This document shows positions 1 to 11,661 of a DNA stretch of 64,000 nucleotides, one piece after another. Made by a program: the position numbers and the translations under genes. Under the pieces are notes generated by a model. It saw nothing but the letters and a program-made list of their open reading frames with translations. It was not told the DNA's origin and made no database searches. This DNA is from Salminus brasiliensis (lineage: Eukaryota > Chordata > Actinopteri > Characiformes > Bryconidae), in contig NC_132896.1 of assembly GCF_030463535.1 (NCBI RefSeq), forward strand, positions 30,169,209 through 30,233,208, written 5' to 3'. The first letter of the stretch is position 1; each line of letters opens with the position of its first letter.

Positions 1-105
1 CCTCACCTGGCACCTTTACACACAAACACAAGGAGAACAGATTATCATTAGAGATTAAATTATTATTTTTTATGTAATTGTATGCATGTATGTATGTGTA
101 CATAC

Positions 106-237
106 CGTTATGCATTCAGGATGTGTAATCTGAGCACATTCAGAGCACTCCATAAGAGTTTGTGTGGGTTCTGAGTCTTCAGTCTCCTGGTTCCCTTCTT
201 TACATATGGCACACACAGCAGACAGAGGCAGCCCCGG
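106..237 (-). CDS. kdm2a: kdm2a exon encoding the first part of the PHD finger
   Basis: Phase-0 exon of 44 codons between acceptor tctccag and donor gtatg. It begins [15 protein letters not shown], has the acidic QETEDSEPT insert, then [15 protein letters not shown], giving the CxxC...CxxC...HxxC half of a PHD zinc finger. The cysteines that complete the finger must be in the next exon, left of the window. Confidence 0.88.
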
Positions 238-3200
238 CTGGAGAAGGAGGGCACAAGTGTTGAGAGGTTAAGCTATAACCTATATGATTAAGAACAAGTG
301 CTCCAACAATGCAAAATCCCAAAAGCAAGTACTCACAGCCAGACACTGCCTGAGAACACAGGTCTTCTTGAGTCTCCCTGGACCACCAAACTTCCTCATG
401 TCCCTGCAGTAAGTGCAAGCTCCACACTCGGTGCGCAGGCAGGCCACGCAACGTTTGCAGCGCACCCGCCGCCGGCGCAGAGCTGAGATGGAAGAGGGGG
501 GTTTTACGGGTCGAGGCACCGGCGCCAGCATGGGACCAGAGCCTGGAGCTCGTGGGCGATAAAGCGGAGACAGGGGATGAACGGGTGGCCTGTACCACGA
601 AGGCTGCAACGAAAGGGAATGATTGAATAAATGTATGGGTTTGCATTTTGGACTACACTATATTGACAAAAGTATTGGGACATCTACTCATTTATTGTTT
701 TAGTCCAAGATCAAGGGGATTAAAGAGTGTTCATCCTGCTTTTGTTGGAGTAACTGTCTCTACTGTATGGGGAAGAAGGCTTTCTATTAGATTTTGGAGG
801 AGCATTGCTGTGAGAGGTTAGGACGTTGGATGATCACCACCCCACCTTATCCCAAAAGTACTGGTTGGAGCACCATCCATCCTTTCAGAGAACACTGATC
901 CATTGCTCCACAGCTCAAAGCTGGGAAGGCATTTTACCCCCCTAGCCCATGCCTGGCAAAGTGCATGGTGCCAATAGGTTCATGTTTCTCTACTCCAGTG
1001 AGTCCTATTCTACTGGCAATTATTTTCCACAGGGACTAGACGAGCTGTATGTGTGTGCGTGCGCATGTGCGCATCTGTGTCAGCAATCAGTGTAACTTAA
1101 AGTAGTTGAATGCATTCTTTAGATCAGATCAGATACCAGACGGCTGCAGTTGCTGAGTCAGGGGTCCACAAACCATTAATGGACAGTGCATGTCTGTATG
1201 TGGCTGCATATTGCTAATGTTAGGTCTTACCCGTTTGGGCCATGTGACAATGGGTTTTCCAGTGTAGGACAACTTGGGATCATCATTGGCATGCTCCTCC
1301 AGCACAGCCTATATATAGGGAAGGGATAGTGCACTTATTTAACAGTAATTACAACACACTATGACAAACTGATTGCATAATTATCTGTTGACAACTTCAC
1401 TTGCCATTTATGCCAGTGGATAATGACTTAATTACACTAAATAATCACAAATATAATTACAGAAGGCTTTTCCAAGCTATAACCCTAAATGGCTTAACAG
1501 TTGTCATCCATTACAATGAGGCAAGGCAAGTGTGCGCTTACCCGGATATCATTAAGAAGCGCTGGAGCATTCCTGATGCCGGCAGGGACACACTTCTTGT
1601 GTGTGGGCAGTTCCTCCAGTTTGTGCAGTAGCTGCCACAGGCCCTCCAGCTCAAACGGAGTCAGGTGCACTTTCACGCCTGGACGGGCCGGAGAAGAGAG
1701 CGCATCTTCTTCTTTGATATCTTCCTCCTTCTTCATCTCAGCATCTTCCTCCTCCCCCTCTTTCCCCTCCTTCCCCCCCTCCTCCTCCTCTTCTTCTTCT
1801 TCTTCTTCCTCCCCCTTCTCCTCCTGCTCCTGCTCACCATCACTTGTATGACCATCGAGTTTGTTTGGTTTAATGTAGTCCTCTTTCTTCAGCCCTGTGT
1901 GGAAAAAAAGAAGCAAGCGGTTCAGGATGTTCTTCTGAACAGATGCAGAAATCTGTCCGTCTGTGTCTCACACTGTACTCACCTATACCCAGAGTGTGTT
2001 TCTGGAACTCCGGAGTGAGATGAGAGGTGTTGGTTAAACAGTAGAGGTAGCGCTCCAACACATACCAACACATCTCGTAATAGAACGGGTAACGGAACTT
2101 AGATGGGACCTGGGAGCAAGGATAGGATAGACACACAATCTAAATGTGCTCAATTCACAGGACAGCATTTAATTAAGGGTGTAACAGATTGAGGCATGCA
2201 TCACGATGCAAAAGAGGGCTATTGTGTAAATAAACTCAATAAAACACACCTTTTTTGGCATTTTTAACACAAAATACAGTGTGAGAAATTCTTTTTTAAA
2301 ACCAACCCTTGTGCGGTCCTCAATGTTGTAGATGTTCAGCTGCATTGGAATGTTGAAACTGTGCAGGAAATTCCCACCAAACACTAAAGTATCCTCAGGG
2401 GTGTATACTGCATGGATCCATCCTGTATGTGCACATACACACACAAAATATGAGCATAAAAAGACCATACAGCTGTACACCCCAAAAAAAGTACTCCATA
2501 TTCCACATATATTCACTGGCATCTGGTACCCGCAGAAATGATGCATATGCACGTTTGTGTAGCTACCTGAGGGGATCATGAAGGTGTAGCCCTGTTTTAG
2601 CTCAATGCGCTGGCAGTCGGTGGCTTTGTCTCCGAGGAAAATGTCACCCTGTTTTCCTGACAGTACCCAGTTCTCATAGAGCTCTAGGTTCTGTGGTGTT
2701 GGCGGGATCAGCCAGAACACCTGGGGGGGGTCATCCGAGGGTCAGAAAGCAAAGCAGGGTTAGGTACTAATTTTCTCCTTACACTTCTTCAAACCATCAA
2801 AGCTGAAAGTATCACATGAATGAGATATTTGAGATGTTTTCAGCAACATAACTCTAGCGTGTTTGGCTCTCACCTTGCCTCCCCTCAGGATATGGTACCA
2901 GACTGATGTGCCGCCAAAGTCTATGTGAAAGTCTGTGAAGCAGCCCTTCACACTCATCAGACAATACCTGTATGGGAAGGGTAAAAGGGAGAAAGAGTAG
3001 AAAGAAACAAGGACATCAAAAGCCAGTAAGGGGGTATACTGTCCTAAATACAGCCCGATAAATCACATCAGTTACTTGAGCTAATGATGTAGATTTTCAT
3101 ACACAAATATGAGGGTGGACCAATACGTGTATATTGTGGCTGTCCAATCTCCAAAGAAATGACTTTACAGGAGAAGGCAAAAATGGTCTTAACTTTGAAT

Positions 3201-6200
3201 AGAAATCAATGTAACTTAAAATCTTATGCCAAGTCATTAAGAGCATGTCTATTGGTCCATTCATCCGGATTTAAAAACGGACAAAAAAATGGAGATACAC
3301 ACAGTACTGTGCAGAAGTTGTAGGCAATTAGGCACATAATTTACAATCATCCATCTCAGCAGTGTGAGTTTTTACTGTCGAAGCTCCAGATCCCATCAGA
3401 ACAGATGCAGGACTGAACTGGATGCCCCAGTCCAGCCAGCCAGCACAGCGTGGATGTGCTCAACTCCAGCCGCAGCAGCTCATGATAATGATTTACCATC
3501 ATTAAGCCCTGATTTACCAAACTAGGTGTTGGAGAAGAACTCTACATAATACTCCATGAGGAGAACTTGAACACGGTGAACACGGTGATGGAAAACCACG
3601 ACTTCTGTATGAATGCTGTTGGTATTTAGCCTAATATTAGCGTCTTACTAGTCAATAAACACTTACTGTCCAGATAAGGAGATTTTTTTAATTCTAACTT
3701 TCACTGGGGACTTAAACCTTTTAACGGTACATACAGTGCCAATACATTAAGTACACAGTAGAGCTAAACAAGGCTCAATGTCGAACAATAAGTACAATAA
3801 ATATGCAGGGAAGAGTCCGCTGTTGAGAGTAGACCCGTGAGAAGGCCATTCTAAGTAGTGTGTGTAACTGTGAGCACGGAAGAGTAACTCACTTCTGAAC
3901 TTTTGGGTACTGCATGTCTATGATGGCATTAGTAGAGTCTTTCTGTTTCTCCTTCAGGTGCCGTGGCCACATGTTGTCCACCCAGTCGATCACATCAACC
4001 TGCAAAAGCACAAAGTGAACTAACTGGAAGGTGTGTGGGAAGTTTATAATATGGGGGGGTCGGGGTGGTCTGCGCACTACATACCGAGGCAGGTCTCTTG
4101 ACAAGGTGCTCCAGTTTCGTATGACTAAACTCGAGACTGATGACGTTGTACAGCTTTTCCCTTTCTGAAGCTGGAGTTTCGTAGTACCGCCTCCACTGAC
4201 TCATTGACATCTCAATGCCTTTCTGAGTGTTTACGTCCATCACGTCAATCATCCTTCGACTGCCTACAAAGTGGGGAAACGAAAATGCAGCTTTAATTTC
4301 TATTCCAATTTGAACTCCTGTTCTTGAAGTCGGGAATACACTGAGAGAGCCTTCATTTGTAGTGCTGCAAATATGAAACTACTGAATCATTCTGATCCAT
4401 TTGTAAGAAATTCATAAAACAATAAAATACAGGTAGTGTTAAATGATGGATTTAAAAAAAACTGTTAAAATTAAGAAACTATTCAAATGAAAGGACGAGA
4501 AAATAAAGAAAATCTTACCTACAAACAGTTTCACGTCGCTCACGCTGAAATCTTCATCAGGCATCCTGTAAGAGATAAACCAGAGACTCACATACTGTAT
4601 GTCCAAAGTTTTTTTTAATTAATAAACATATATATATTTAGATTTTTTTGTCTGCCTCCCAATTTGGTACTAATAGACACCGCACCAGCCAATAGACACT
4701 TGTCGGCCAACATCGCTTAAAGAGTGATTCGGAGAGAGAGCATCATCTACCCACCCGGAGAGAGCACCACCAATTGTGCCCTCTCTGACTCTGGACGCAT
4801 GGCTTGGAAATGGAAGCGCGTTAGACCGCTGAGCCATTTAGAGCCATGTGGACACATCTTCTTAAGAATGCATTTAGCTACTTCAATTTGCACCCACTGC
4901 TGACATAGATGTGCAAACGCATGCACACACACAGCTTGTTTAGTCCCTGTAGAAATGTATTGCCATAGAGTAGGACTCTCCACAAAGCAATGCTACAAAA
5001 TCTAAAAGAAAGCTTTCTGCCCTGGACTGTAGAGACAGTTATTCTAACAAAAGCAGGATTAACTCTTTAATGCCCTTGATTTCAGAAGAACCAATGAATG
5101 AGCAGGCGTCTGTTTGTAATGAGCACAATGTTTCTTCAGGTTCTTCAGACTCAGAAATCTTGATCACAAGCACAGTTCCTAATGGGACCGAAAGTGCTTC
5201 TTCTACAGCATCATTCAAAGAATCACCTTTAGCACCTGAAGCACCTTTATTGTTAAGAGTCAATAAGGCAGGCGGTTAAACTGGGTTCCTCCCAGGCTAC
5301 ACCTCTGCAGAGTTTACGGTTCTGCCTCTTCAAATAAACCAGACTCAACTCATCAGCTAATCAGCGAGGCCTTTTTGAATTGAACTGAGTGCCAGAAGAG
5401 GGAATTCTCTCCAATCTCTGCAGAGCTGTGGCCTGGAAGGAACCCAGTCCAAACTACCTGGAGTGTCTACAAGAAGCAAAGGACCGTGGACTAGAAGCAG
5501 AGCACAAAGGTGCCCCTTTGAAATAAAACACGGACATACTGTATGCCAAGACCATCTGCTTTAGTAAAGATGATGGGGTCCCGAAGCCCTTCTCGCTGGA
5601 TGTACTCGAAAGTGAAGTCTAAAGAGAGAAGGCAAACACACACACAGAGTTAGGATGCACTGGTTTGTACAGTAAGTCGTGATATTAATAAATCCATTTT
5701 TTTTGTTTCTGGGTTTGTTACCAACCCTTTCCATCCATGATTTTGACCAAGTCTGAATTGAAGTAGTTGCTTTGAAGTTTTTCATCAAGGTCAAACGTCC
5801 TCTTTCCCTCAATCTCATCATCCGAGATGCCGTCATCCTGGTAACGTCGCCGTGTTCCTGTTCGCTAAACACAGAATGTCCATGTACAGAAATGGAAGAT
5901 TAGTGATTTTGTTATTAAAATCCCTGATTAATTAAATCTTTAATAAGGAAACAAAGATTAGTCAAATGTGAAACGCTCCGTTCTAGAGAAACCCAACCCA
6001 GTCAGAACCGTTCTGGGTGGTGAACAGAAACAGACATGAAAAGCATTTAATGCCTCTGAAATGTACCTTGCACAACACTATTACACAAAATGATTACGAA
6101 TAATCACACCAGTGCCTATTTACAGCTCAGTTAGTCCATTACACAGAATTTGGTTTAAATACCAGGGGCAGGACTCACAAAAGCTTTTCTGAGAATTAAC

Positions 6201-6580
6201 TTAAGAACAATTTTAAAAGAGAACAGGAACGTTGCTAAATGTAAATGTAAGTGTTACGTCTCAAATATTCTATAATAATATAATATTTTAATAAGATTTT
6301 CTTATGATGCTTGCTTTCTTATTTAGCCATCTGTAACGAAGCCTTTATTCTGCATTTTTACAGCTTACCGTAAACACGCAAGACACAGTTGTAATTCAAA
6401 TGAAGTTATTTCTATTACTCAGTTAAAGTGGAGGGAGAAAATAACCAAACCAAAGTAACACATATTTTCTTTGAAACATAATAATTATGAAATGTGTGAC
6501 TTTGGAAAGTCATTATTCTCTTAATGTAGCGAAAAAGTATTTTCCGAACAACTTCCACTTTTCTTAATGCACTTAAATCA

Positions 6581-6646
<66 letters not shown>

Positions 6647-7074
6647 TCTGACCAATGTAAGACCTATGTGAGCTTAAGTAACACCTAAAAACAGACCAAG
6701 TTGACTTACAATGTTTCTTAAGAGAAAGGTTAAGGTTAAGTTAGAATTGACAAAAAATCTTAAGAAGATTTTAGCAGAACAACTTATTTTCTTATGTATT
6801 TTTATTAACACTAAAACACTTCTGTGATCCAGCCCCAGAACTTGAGGCGGCCTCATCCCTGCAGGTGCTTCTATTGTTATGACTAAGCATCTGCTGAGCA
6901 GTGCTGTAGCCCTGCCTACTGCCAGCAGCACTGATCCCAGCGTTCATTACAACTACAGCAACAGTCCTACAACCCTTACTGACTCTTAGAGCCACATTCA
7001 CCTTCGCTAAAGGACCCACCAGGGAAAGGGCAACTTACCAGGCGCTTGCTGTAACGGGGCTGAGCCTCATCCAT
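106..7074 (-). CDS. kdm2a: KDM2-family JmjC histone H3K36 demethylase, most likely kdm2a (5' two-thirds, 3' end outside window)
   Basis: Fe(II)/2-oxoglutarate lysine demethylase of nuclear chromatin; the family removes methyl from H3K36 and is recruited to unmethylated CpG islands by its CXXC finger. Fourteen coding exons on the complement: 7039-7074 (start ATG), 5726-5864, 5540-5618, 4519-4565, 4085-4263, 3893-3999, 2874-2967, 2567-2720, 2307-2422, 1983-2109, 1542-1894, 1231-1308, 337-603, 106-237. They total 1908 nt (636 codons) with every phase matching. Order: N-terminal [13 protein letters not shown] segment, JmjC, glutamate-rich linker, helix region ending in TWPKR, CXXC, PHD start. F-box and leucine-rich repeats expected of the family lie left of base 1. 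The ATG was chosen because a good acceptor sits 3 nt upstream and [12 protein letters not shown] aligns with the family N terminus. KDM2A and KDM2B are close paralogues; gene order (ndufs8, tbc1d10c) favours kdm2a, but CLRTECG in CXXC is kdm2b-like. Confidence 0.88.
337..603 (-). CDS. kdm2a: kdm2a exon encoding the CXXC zinc finger
   Basis: Phase-0 exon of 89 codons. After a proline-rich stretch it carries [19 protein letters not shown], then [15 protein letters not shown] and VLRQCLA. The Cys pattern and the KFGGPG loop are those of CXXC fingers that read unmethylated CpG. Donor gtgagt lies at 331-336 and the acceptor cag at 604-606. Confidence 0.95.
651..1190 (+). mobile_element. Short non-autonomous inverted-repeat element, family M1, in kdm2a intron
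   Basis: Begins actatattgacaaaagtat and ends near ggggtccacaaac. The same roughly 450-600 bp core (about 'gtattgggac', 'atcctgcttttgttggag', 'gacaagctgtgtgtg', 'aaagtagctgaatgcattc') recurs many times in this window. Fuller copies have imperfect termini cactatatggacaaaa and tttggacatatagtg, a MITE-like structure. No transposase is encoded. Confidence 0.65.
1542..1894 (-). CDS. kdm2a: kdm2a exon with poly-glutamate linker
   Basis: This 353-nt exon joins the JmjC region to the helix before CXXC. It opens with [14 protein letters not shown], then has a run of about 40 mostly Glu/Lys/Gly residues (bases about 1720-1845, imperfect TTC/TCC repeats on the + strand), then conserved [15 protein letters not shown] and [12 protein letters not shown]. 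The conserved tail and open phases on both sides show that the repeat is translated. The linker looks shorter and more acidic than in mammalian KDM2A. Confidence 0.9.
2307..4263 (-). CDS. kdm2a: kdm2a exons encoding the JmjC catalytic domain
   Basis: Five exons (4085-4263, 3893-3999, 2874-2967, 2567-2720, 2307-2422) form the catalytic core. The iron ligands are visible: His and Asp of HIDF in exon 2874-2967 and the distal His of WIHAVYT at the start of exon 2307-2422. The 2-oxoglutarate-contacting Thr (FTDFH) and Lys (last residue of exon 2874-2967, in LRGGK) are also present, so the enzyme should be active. [16 protein letters not shown] and [14 protein letters not shown] are KDM2 hallmarks. 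Two donors here are weak: gtagct at 2561-2566 and gttggt at 2301-2306. Confidence 0.92.
4860..5125 (-). mobile_element. Family M1 element fragment in kdm2a intron
   Basis: On the complement it reads agacgcctgctcattcattg, then cctgcttttgttagaataac, then the acacagcttg-type block in reverse, matching family M1. Small open frames here (about 5039-5279) therefore overlap repeat DNA. Confidence 0.55.
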
Positions 7075-7077
7075 CGC
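5540..7077 (-). CDS. kdm2a: kdm2a N-terminal coding exons and start codon
   Basis: Exon 7039-7077 carries 3 nt of leader (GCG) and [12 protein letters not shown]; exon 5726-5864 encodes [18 protein letters not shown] and FDLDEKL; exon 5540-5618 encodes [17 protein letters not shown]. All are close to the KDM2A/B N terminus. The acceptor directly before the leader implies at least one upstream non-coding exon, probably in the CpG-rich DNA near 8000-8280, which I could not place exactly. Confidence 0.88.
6582..6643. repeat. Compound (AT)n(GA)n microsatellite
   Basis: About 30 bases of alternating AT followed by about 28 bases of GA, in the kdm2a intron between the first two coding exons. Confidence 0.95.
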
Positions 7078-7989
7078 CTACAAGAGGAACAGAAGCAAGA
7101 TGGTCCTGAGTTTGGTCCGGAGGCGTGACCGGTGACAGATAAGGGTCTCTGACAAAGCCTAAGCCTAAGTACATGGAGCTACCATTAATATAATAGCGCG
7201 TACAATAATACACTCATAAGGGCACTTAGCAATCCACTAATAGATAGCTGAGTACTTGGTAGAGACAAAGACTTCACCCAGATCAGCTGTGCTCACTTGA
7301 TTGGACGGAGGATGACAACAACACACCAAGAGCTGTTAAAAAAAACCAAACTCAATAAAAGCTATTAAAGCCCACAGAAAGCTTTTATTTTTTTTTTATT
7401 TTCAGTTTAACCCTCAAGTTCCCCATTTGCTGAGCTCCTCACCAGCCCAAACCACCTACAGGCAGCCTGGTAGCTTAGCCAGCAAGTTAATTATCCTAGA
7501 TAGACAGACAGCTAGACCTCAACTACTTAACCAGCCCAGCTGTTCTCCACCTGCCTCCCTGTAGCTCCTTCAACACACAGCCCAGGTGAATCCTGGAGCC
7601 CTACACTCCCATACCAAGTCTCAACCCCAGCCTGAAGGAAGTTAGCTAGCTATCTAATAAGGCTGCAGGGAGGGAATTGAGGGGGAAGTGGTCTTGCTTA
7701 ACCTATAGCTAATATAGCTAATGGAGCTAATGGAGCTAGTCCCCCCCCCTGCACTGTTTGGAGCAGATCTAGCTAAACAGCAGGCACAGTTTTAGCTAAA
7801 AGCTGGAGGTGCCCACTGATGGGTTTGTTAGCCAGCCAGCCAACCAGCAGGCAGGCAGGCAGGCAAGCTAGCTAACTATCTAGCTAGCCACACGGCTAAC
7901 ACTGCCGTAGTGAAGCTAAAGCAGTTAAAGAAGTGTTAAAAATAATAATAATAAAGACCACAGCACCGCTAACGGTGGGCTAGTGTAAG
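7078..7989. other. kdm2a 5' intron, no further gene seen
   Basis: Rich in ctagcta-type short motifs (7650-7900) and small aggcaggcaggc runs; no coding exon or RNA gene recognised. Confidence 0.5.
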
Positions 7990-8480
7990 CAGCCCGCTTG
8001 CAGCATCCTCCCTGCCGGGCACAGCCACTCAGCTCGCCGCTCCGGGACCCACACAGCGCTGGCTGGGAACAAAACAACAGCGCTGTTGTGGTGGGAGACC
8101 CTTTAAACGAGGCTACCTGGCTGTCGTCCGGCTCTGGCCCGGCTCTAGCAGGCGTGTGGTCGGCGAACGAACCGGGCTCGTCCTAGTTGAAGGTGCAGCG
8201 CATCCTGCGCTGACTCGCTACGCGTTTTGTTATTGTGGGATAAAGTTAAAGCGGTCCGCTTCCATCCGCCATTTGCAGCTTGTCATTACACACACACGGC
8301 ACGACCGTTCCTAAGGCCCGCCCTCGGCACCGGATCAGGGCCAATCAGCGCACGGCAGTATGGGGCCGAGCGGCACAGCTGTGCGTTGATTGGGTAACGC
8401 CCACGCCACTCAAGCACAGAGGCTCTCGGATTAACCACGCCCCGTGTCTCTTTATTATAGAGCCAATAAATGGCATGTGT
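7990..8480 (-). promoter_or_regulatory. Probable kdm2a CpG-island promoter with three CCAAT boxes
   Basis: CpG content rises sharply here compared with the flanking A+T-rich DNA. CCAAT motifs occur as ccaatcag (8341-8348), inverted as gattggg (8388-8394) and as gccaata (8461-8467). It lies about 1 kb upstream of the first coding exon. Transcription start and non-coding exon 1 are not resolved. Confidence 0.5.
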
Positions 8481-10592
8481 GCTGTACGAGACTGGGCATT
8501 TATTGGGTGATGTTTAGAGACGTGGAGCAAGTTTAACGCAGGATTAACCAATCCATGCCCTGGGAGCTGAAAGCAGAGCTCTGGTTGGAGTAATAATAAT
8601 AATAATAATTTTTTTTAAAAAAGCAAAAAGCCGGATTATTATGAATATTATGAATTATCTTGGGAGTGGGGGATGCTGTATGGACAGGATTTGGGGTCAG
8701 CATGGTCATAACTTAACATGCTGTAGATGCATGTCTATTTTTCTGCTCTGCATGGTTTGCTGGGTAGCAGAAATCCTCTGACATCATTTTTAAAAAGCTG
8801 CAGCTGACCGCTGATTGGTTGTCCACGAGGATTAGGGTCACTGGGAGTAATGAGCGGTGAAGTATCCATCTGTCAACAAATACATGAGGTTGTATTATCA
8901 CTCTCAATGGGCTTATCAAAAGGAGAAGTAGAATACTTCTTTAATATAATGGTTTGAGTTTAATAGATTATTACATAACACACACACAAATGGATAATAC
9001 AGCCCACCCCATCTCACCCCCCTCCAAAAAAACAAAACAAACAAAAAACAAACATGACACTGTCCTTTATGAAAGACAATAACACACAACATACAAACAC
9101 CTCTTACATAAAGACACACAGTTTGATCAACACACACAACCAACCAACAACTCTTTTCTAAAACTACAATGAATGTGATCTGGAAGGAAACATCTCAGTT
9201 CCTTTGGCTCTTCAGTCCATCATTATCATGTTATTGTCCCAAATGTCAGGTTGTGAACCTGCTGCTGGTCTTCATATTGGACGGTGGTGAGATAAGTGTG
9301 GAAACAGACAGGCGGAGAAGCTGCAGCACAAGACTAGAAGACGTTTCAGACACACACCCTGAGGCAGGAGAGAGCAGGTGAACAGATAAGATGGTCAGAT
9401 GGTGAGTTCTGGTGGGAATTCTGCCTTCTGGTGGGAATTCTGTGAACCTGGATGAGTGATAGATAAGGAGCAGATGTGTGCTGCTGTGTTAGGTCAATAG
9501 TACAGTAAAATAATAACAATAAAGATAATAATAGTATTAAATATTAGAATCGACACTCAAGCTTATTCAATTTAATATATTTCTATAAAATACACAGATA
9601 GAATTGGTAAGTTACATACACATACATATGTTATACCACAACAATGATCTGGTAAATAAACAGTTACAAGTGCAAGATGCCACACCGTCCATCATATGAT
9701 GGAGTTGGTTGACCAGTGAGGTCATTTGGGTGATGTCAAGGCCAAACCGGTCACCGGATTTAACCTTTTAAACCCTGAAGTCAACTCATTTACACATCAC
9801 CCATTCACATTTAACATAAGGTCATATCAGAATATTATAACCACCTACCTAATAGGGGGAATAACCCCCTTGGCTCGGATGAAGCTATGCTAAGCTATGC
9901 TAAGCTGATGGAAGGTGTTCATTACGGAGGGTAACTGGCCCACAGTGGTGCTTTAATTGCTGTTATGCTATTAGAAGGCACTCAATGTGCGAGAAGGCCA
10001 TTCTCAGTACACCAGTAAGGCATTCTCACTAAGGCAGCTCTAGAACATCCCACAAGTTTTTAGCGCTGTTCTACAACTGACTGGTGTGCTCGCTTTTTTA
10101 TACATGCTGCAAGCACTGTCACGTCCCAGGCCGAGTTCATTCCAAACCAGGGGTGGTCATAATATTCTGATATGACTGATATGACAATGAGCGAAGGGTG
10201 GTAGCATCTCAGAAACCGGCAATTTCATGGGATGTTCTAGAGCTGCCGTTTTGAAGGTGTACCCAAGAGTAGACTTATTACTATAGTGCCTCCCAACGGC
10301 ATAACAGTGGTGCCCCACAGGCCACTGATGCCAGAGGGGAATGACGGCTCAGTCGACGTGCCACAGTGAAGCAGCTAACCTCTATAATGAACACCTTCCA
10401 TCACCTAACGAAGTCCAAGCCACAACAGCGTGCTAGAGATAACCCAGAGATAATAAAGCCAGTTATGCTTCCTAGGTCTCCCATCCAAGGATGTCTGCAA
10501 TCTCCTAAAGGTCCGGCATCCTTTCACCTTTGACAGCATGACTTAAATACATACACACTCTCACTCCTAGCATTTTACCTGACCTCTCACCT
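8481..10592. other. Spacer between the kdm2a promoter and the most distal stx3 terminal exon
   Basis: No coding exon seen. Part of it is presumably the 3' untranslated region of stx3 transcripts ending in exon 10c. It contains a CA-rich stretch (8980-9140) and one inverted-repeat element at 9821-10176. Confidence 0.5.
9821..10176. mobile_element. MITE-like element with gtcatatcagaatatta termini (family M4)
   Basis: The left end gtcatatcagaatattata is matched in inverted orientation by taatattctgatatgac at the right end. The interior contains matching inverted blocks and has no open frame. A second copy lies at 21858-22343. Confidence 0.75.
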
Positions 10593-10670
10593 TTACGAGA
10601 AGAAGCTGTACAGATAGGAAAAGCCAACAATCCCCAGAATGACACAACACAGCATGATCATCATTTTTTT
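10593..10670 (-). CDS. stx3: stx3 exon 10c: terminal membrane anchor c
   Basis: 25 residues and a TAA stop, phase 0, acceptor tttctccctgtag. The anchor [17 protein letters not shown] then SYLYSFFS starts like syntaxin-1/STX3B anchors (KKIMI..CC..LGI) but ends in aromatic residues. It is a strong candidate partner for exon 9b. Confidence 0.82.
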   Translation of the reverse strand, partial: KKMMIMLCCVILGIVGFSYLYSFFS

Positions 10671-11622
10671 CTACAGGGAGAAAGAGAAGCAAATGACAAG
10701 CAGCACAAATACATGGTGCATGTGAGGAATACCTGGAGACAGAAATGCATGCAATTTCAGAAGATCAGCAACAGACAGGACTTATATAGCTTCTTTTAAA
10801 GGGACACTCCGCCTAAAACTAACAATTCCCCTTTTGCTACATCTGCTGTCAGCATGTGCTTGCCTCCTACAGAGCTGTGGCCTGTAGTCTTGAGGGTGCG
10901 GCTTATCAGTTTCAAGACTAGGAAAAGCTTCTTCTAATGAGGTGATTTGAAGGTGAGAGGAGCTTAAAACAAACTACAAGTAATTTAGGGGCAGATATTT
11001 GAGGGTGGGAGCATGAGCAGAATATCACGTCCATTTATAAACACCACCCCAACTCATCCCAAATTCATTCCAACTATCATTCCAGAGACCACAGTTCTAC
11101 TACTCCTCTAGCATCCTGTTCTATTGGCAGTACTTCTCTGCAGGGACTAGACAAGCTGTGTGTGGGCATTTGCACATCTGTGTCAGCAATGGGTGCAACT
11201 TAAAGTAGCTGAATGCATTCACTTGAAGGGGTGTCCACAAACATTTGGACATATAATGTATTTAGGCCGGAATACCCCTTGAAGTCATACTGGTTTATAA
11301 CTGTATGCTATTACTTCCTTCTCTAATGGAAAGGGAAGAAAAGGGGAAACAAGGGAGAATTTCCACAAAGGGTGTGTGTGTGTGTGTGTGTGTGTGCATG
11401 AAAGAGCAATAAACAACATTAGGACAGTAACACACTTACCCATGGTTGAATCCTACAAGACTAGATCCTGTTATTTGAGACAGGAGGCAAGCATAACTTC
11501 CTGTACCAGTTAAGGATACAGTGCTGTCCACGAGAATCCAGAGACAACAGTGCCCTAGTCTTACGTTTACTGAATCCAGTAATGGTTCCGAGAACAAAAG
11601 GTCAATAACATTGATCTGGCTA

Positions 11623-11661
<39 letters not shown>

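Noticed and set aside
1501-1851. Plus-strand Ser-rich frame opposite the kdm2a acidic exon
   Set aside because: It is the complement shadow of the poly-Glu coding repeat.
5039-5279. Small frames on both strands in a kdm2a intron
   Set aside because: The left part is a reversed M1 element and no splice sites link the frames to kdm2a phases.
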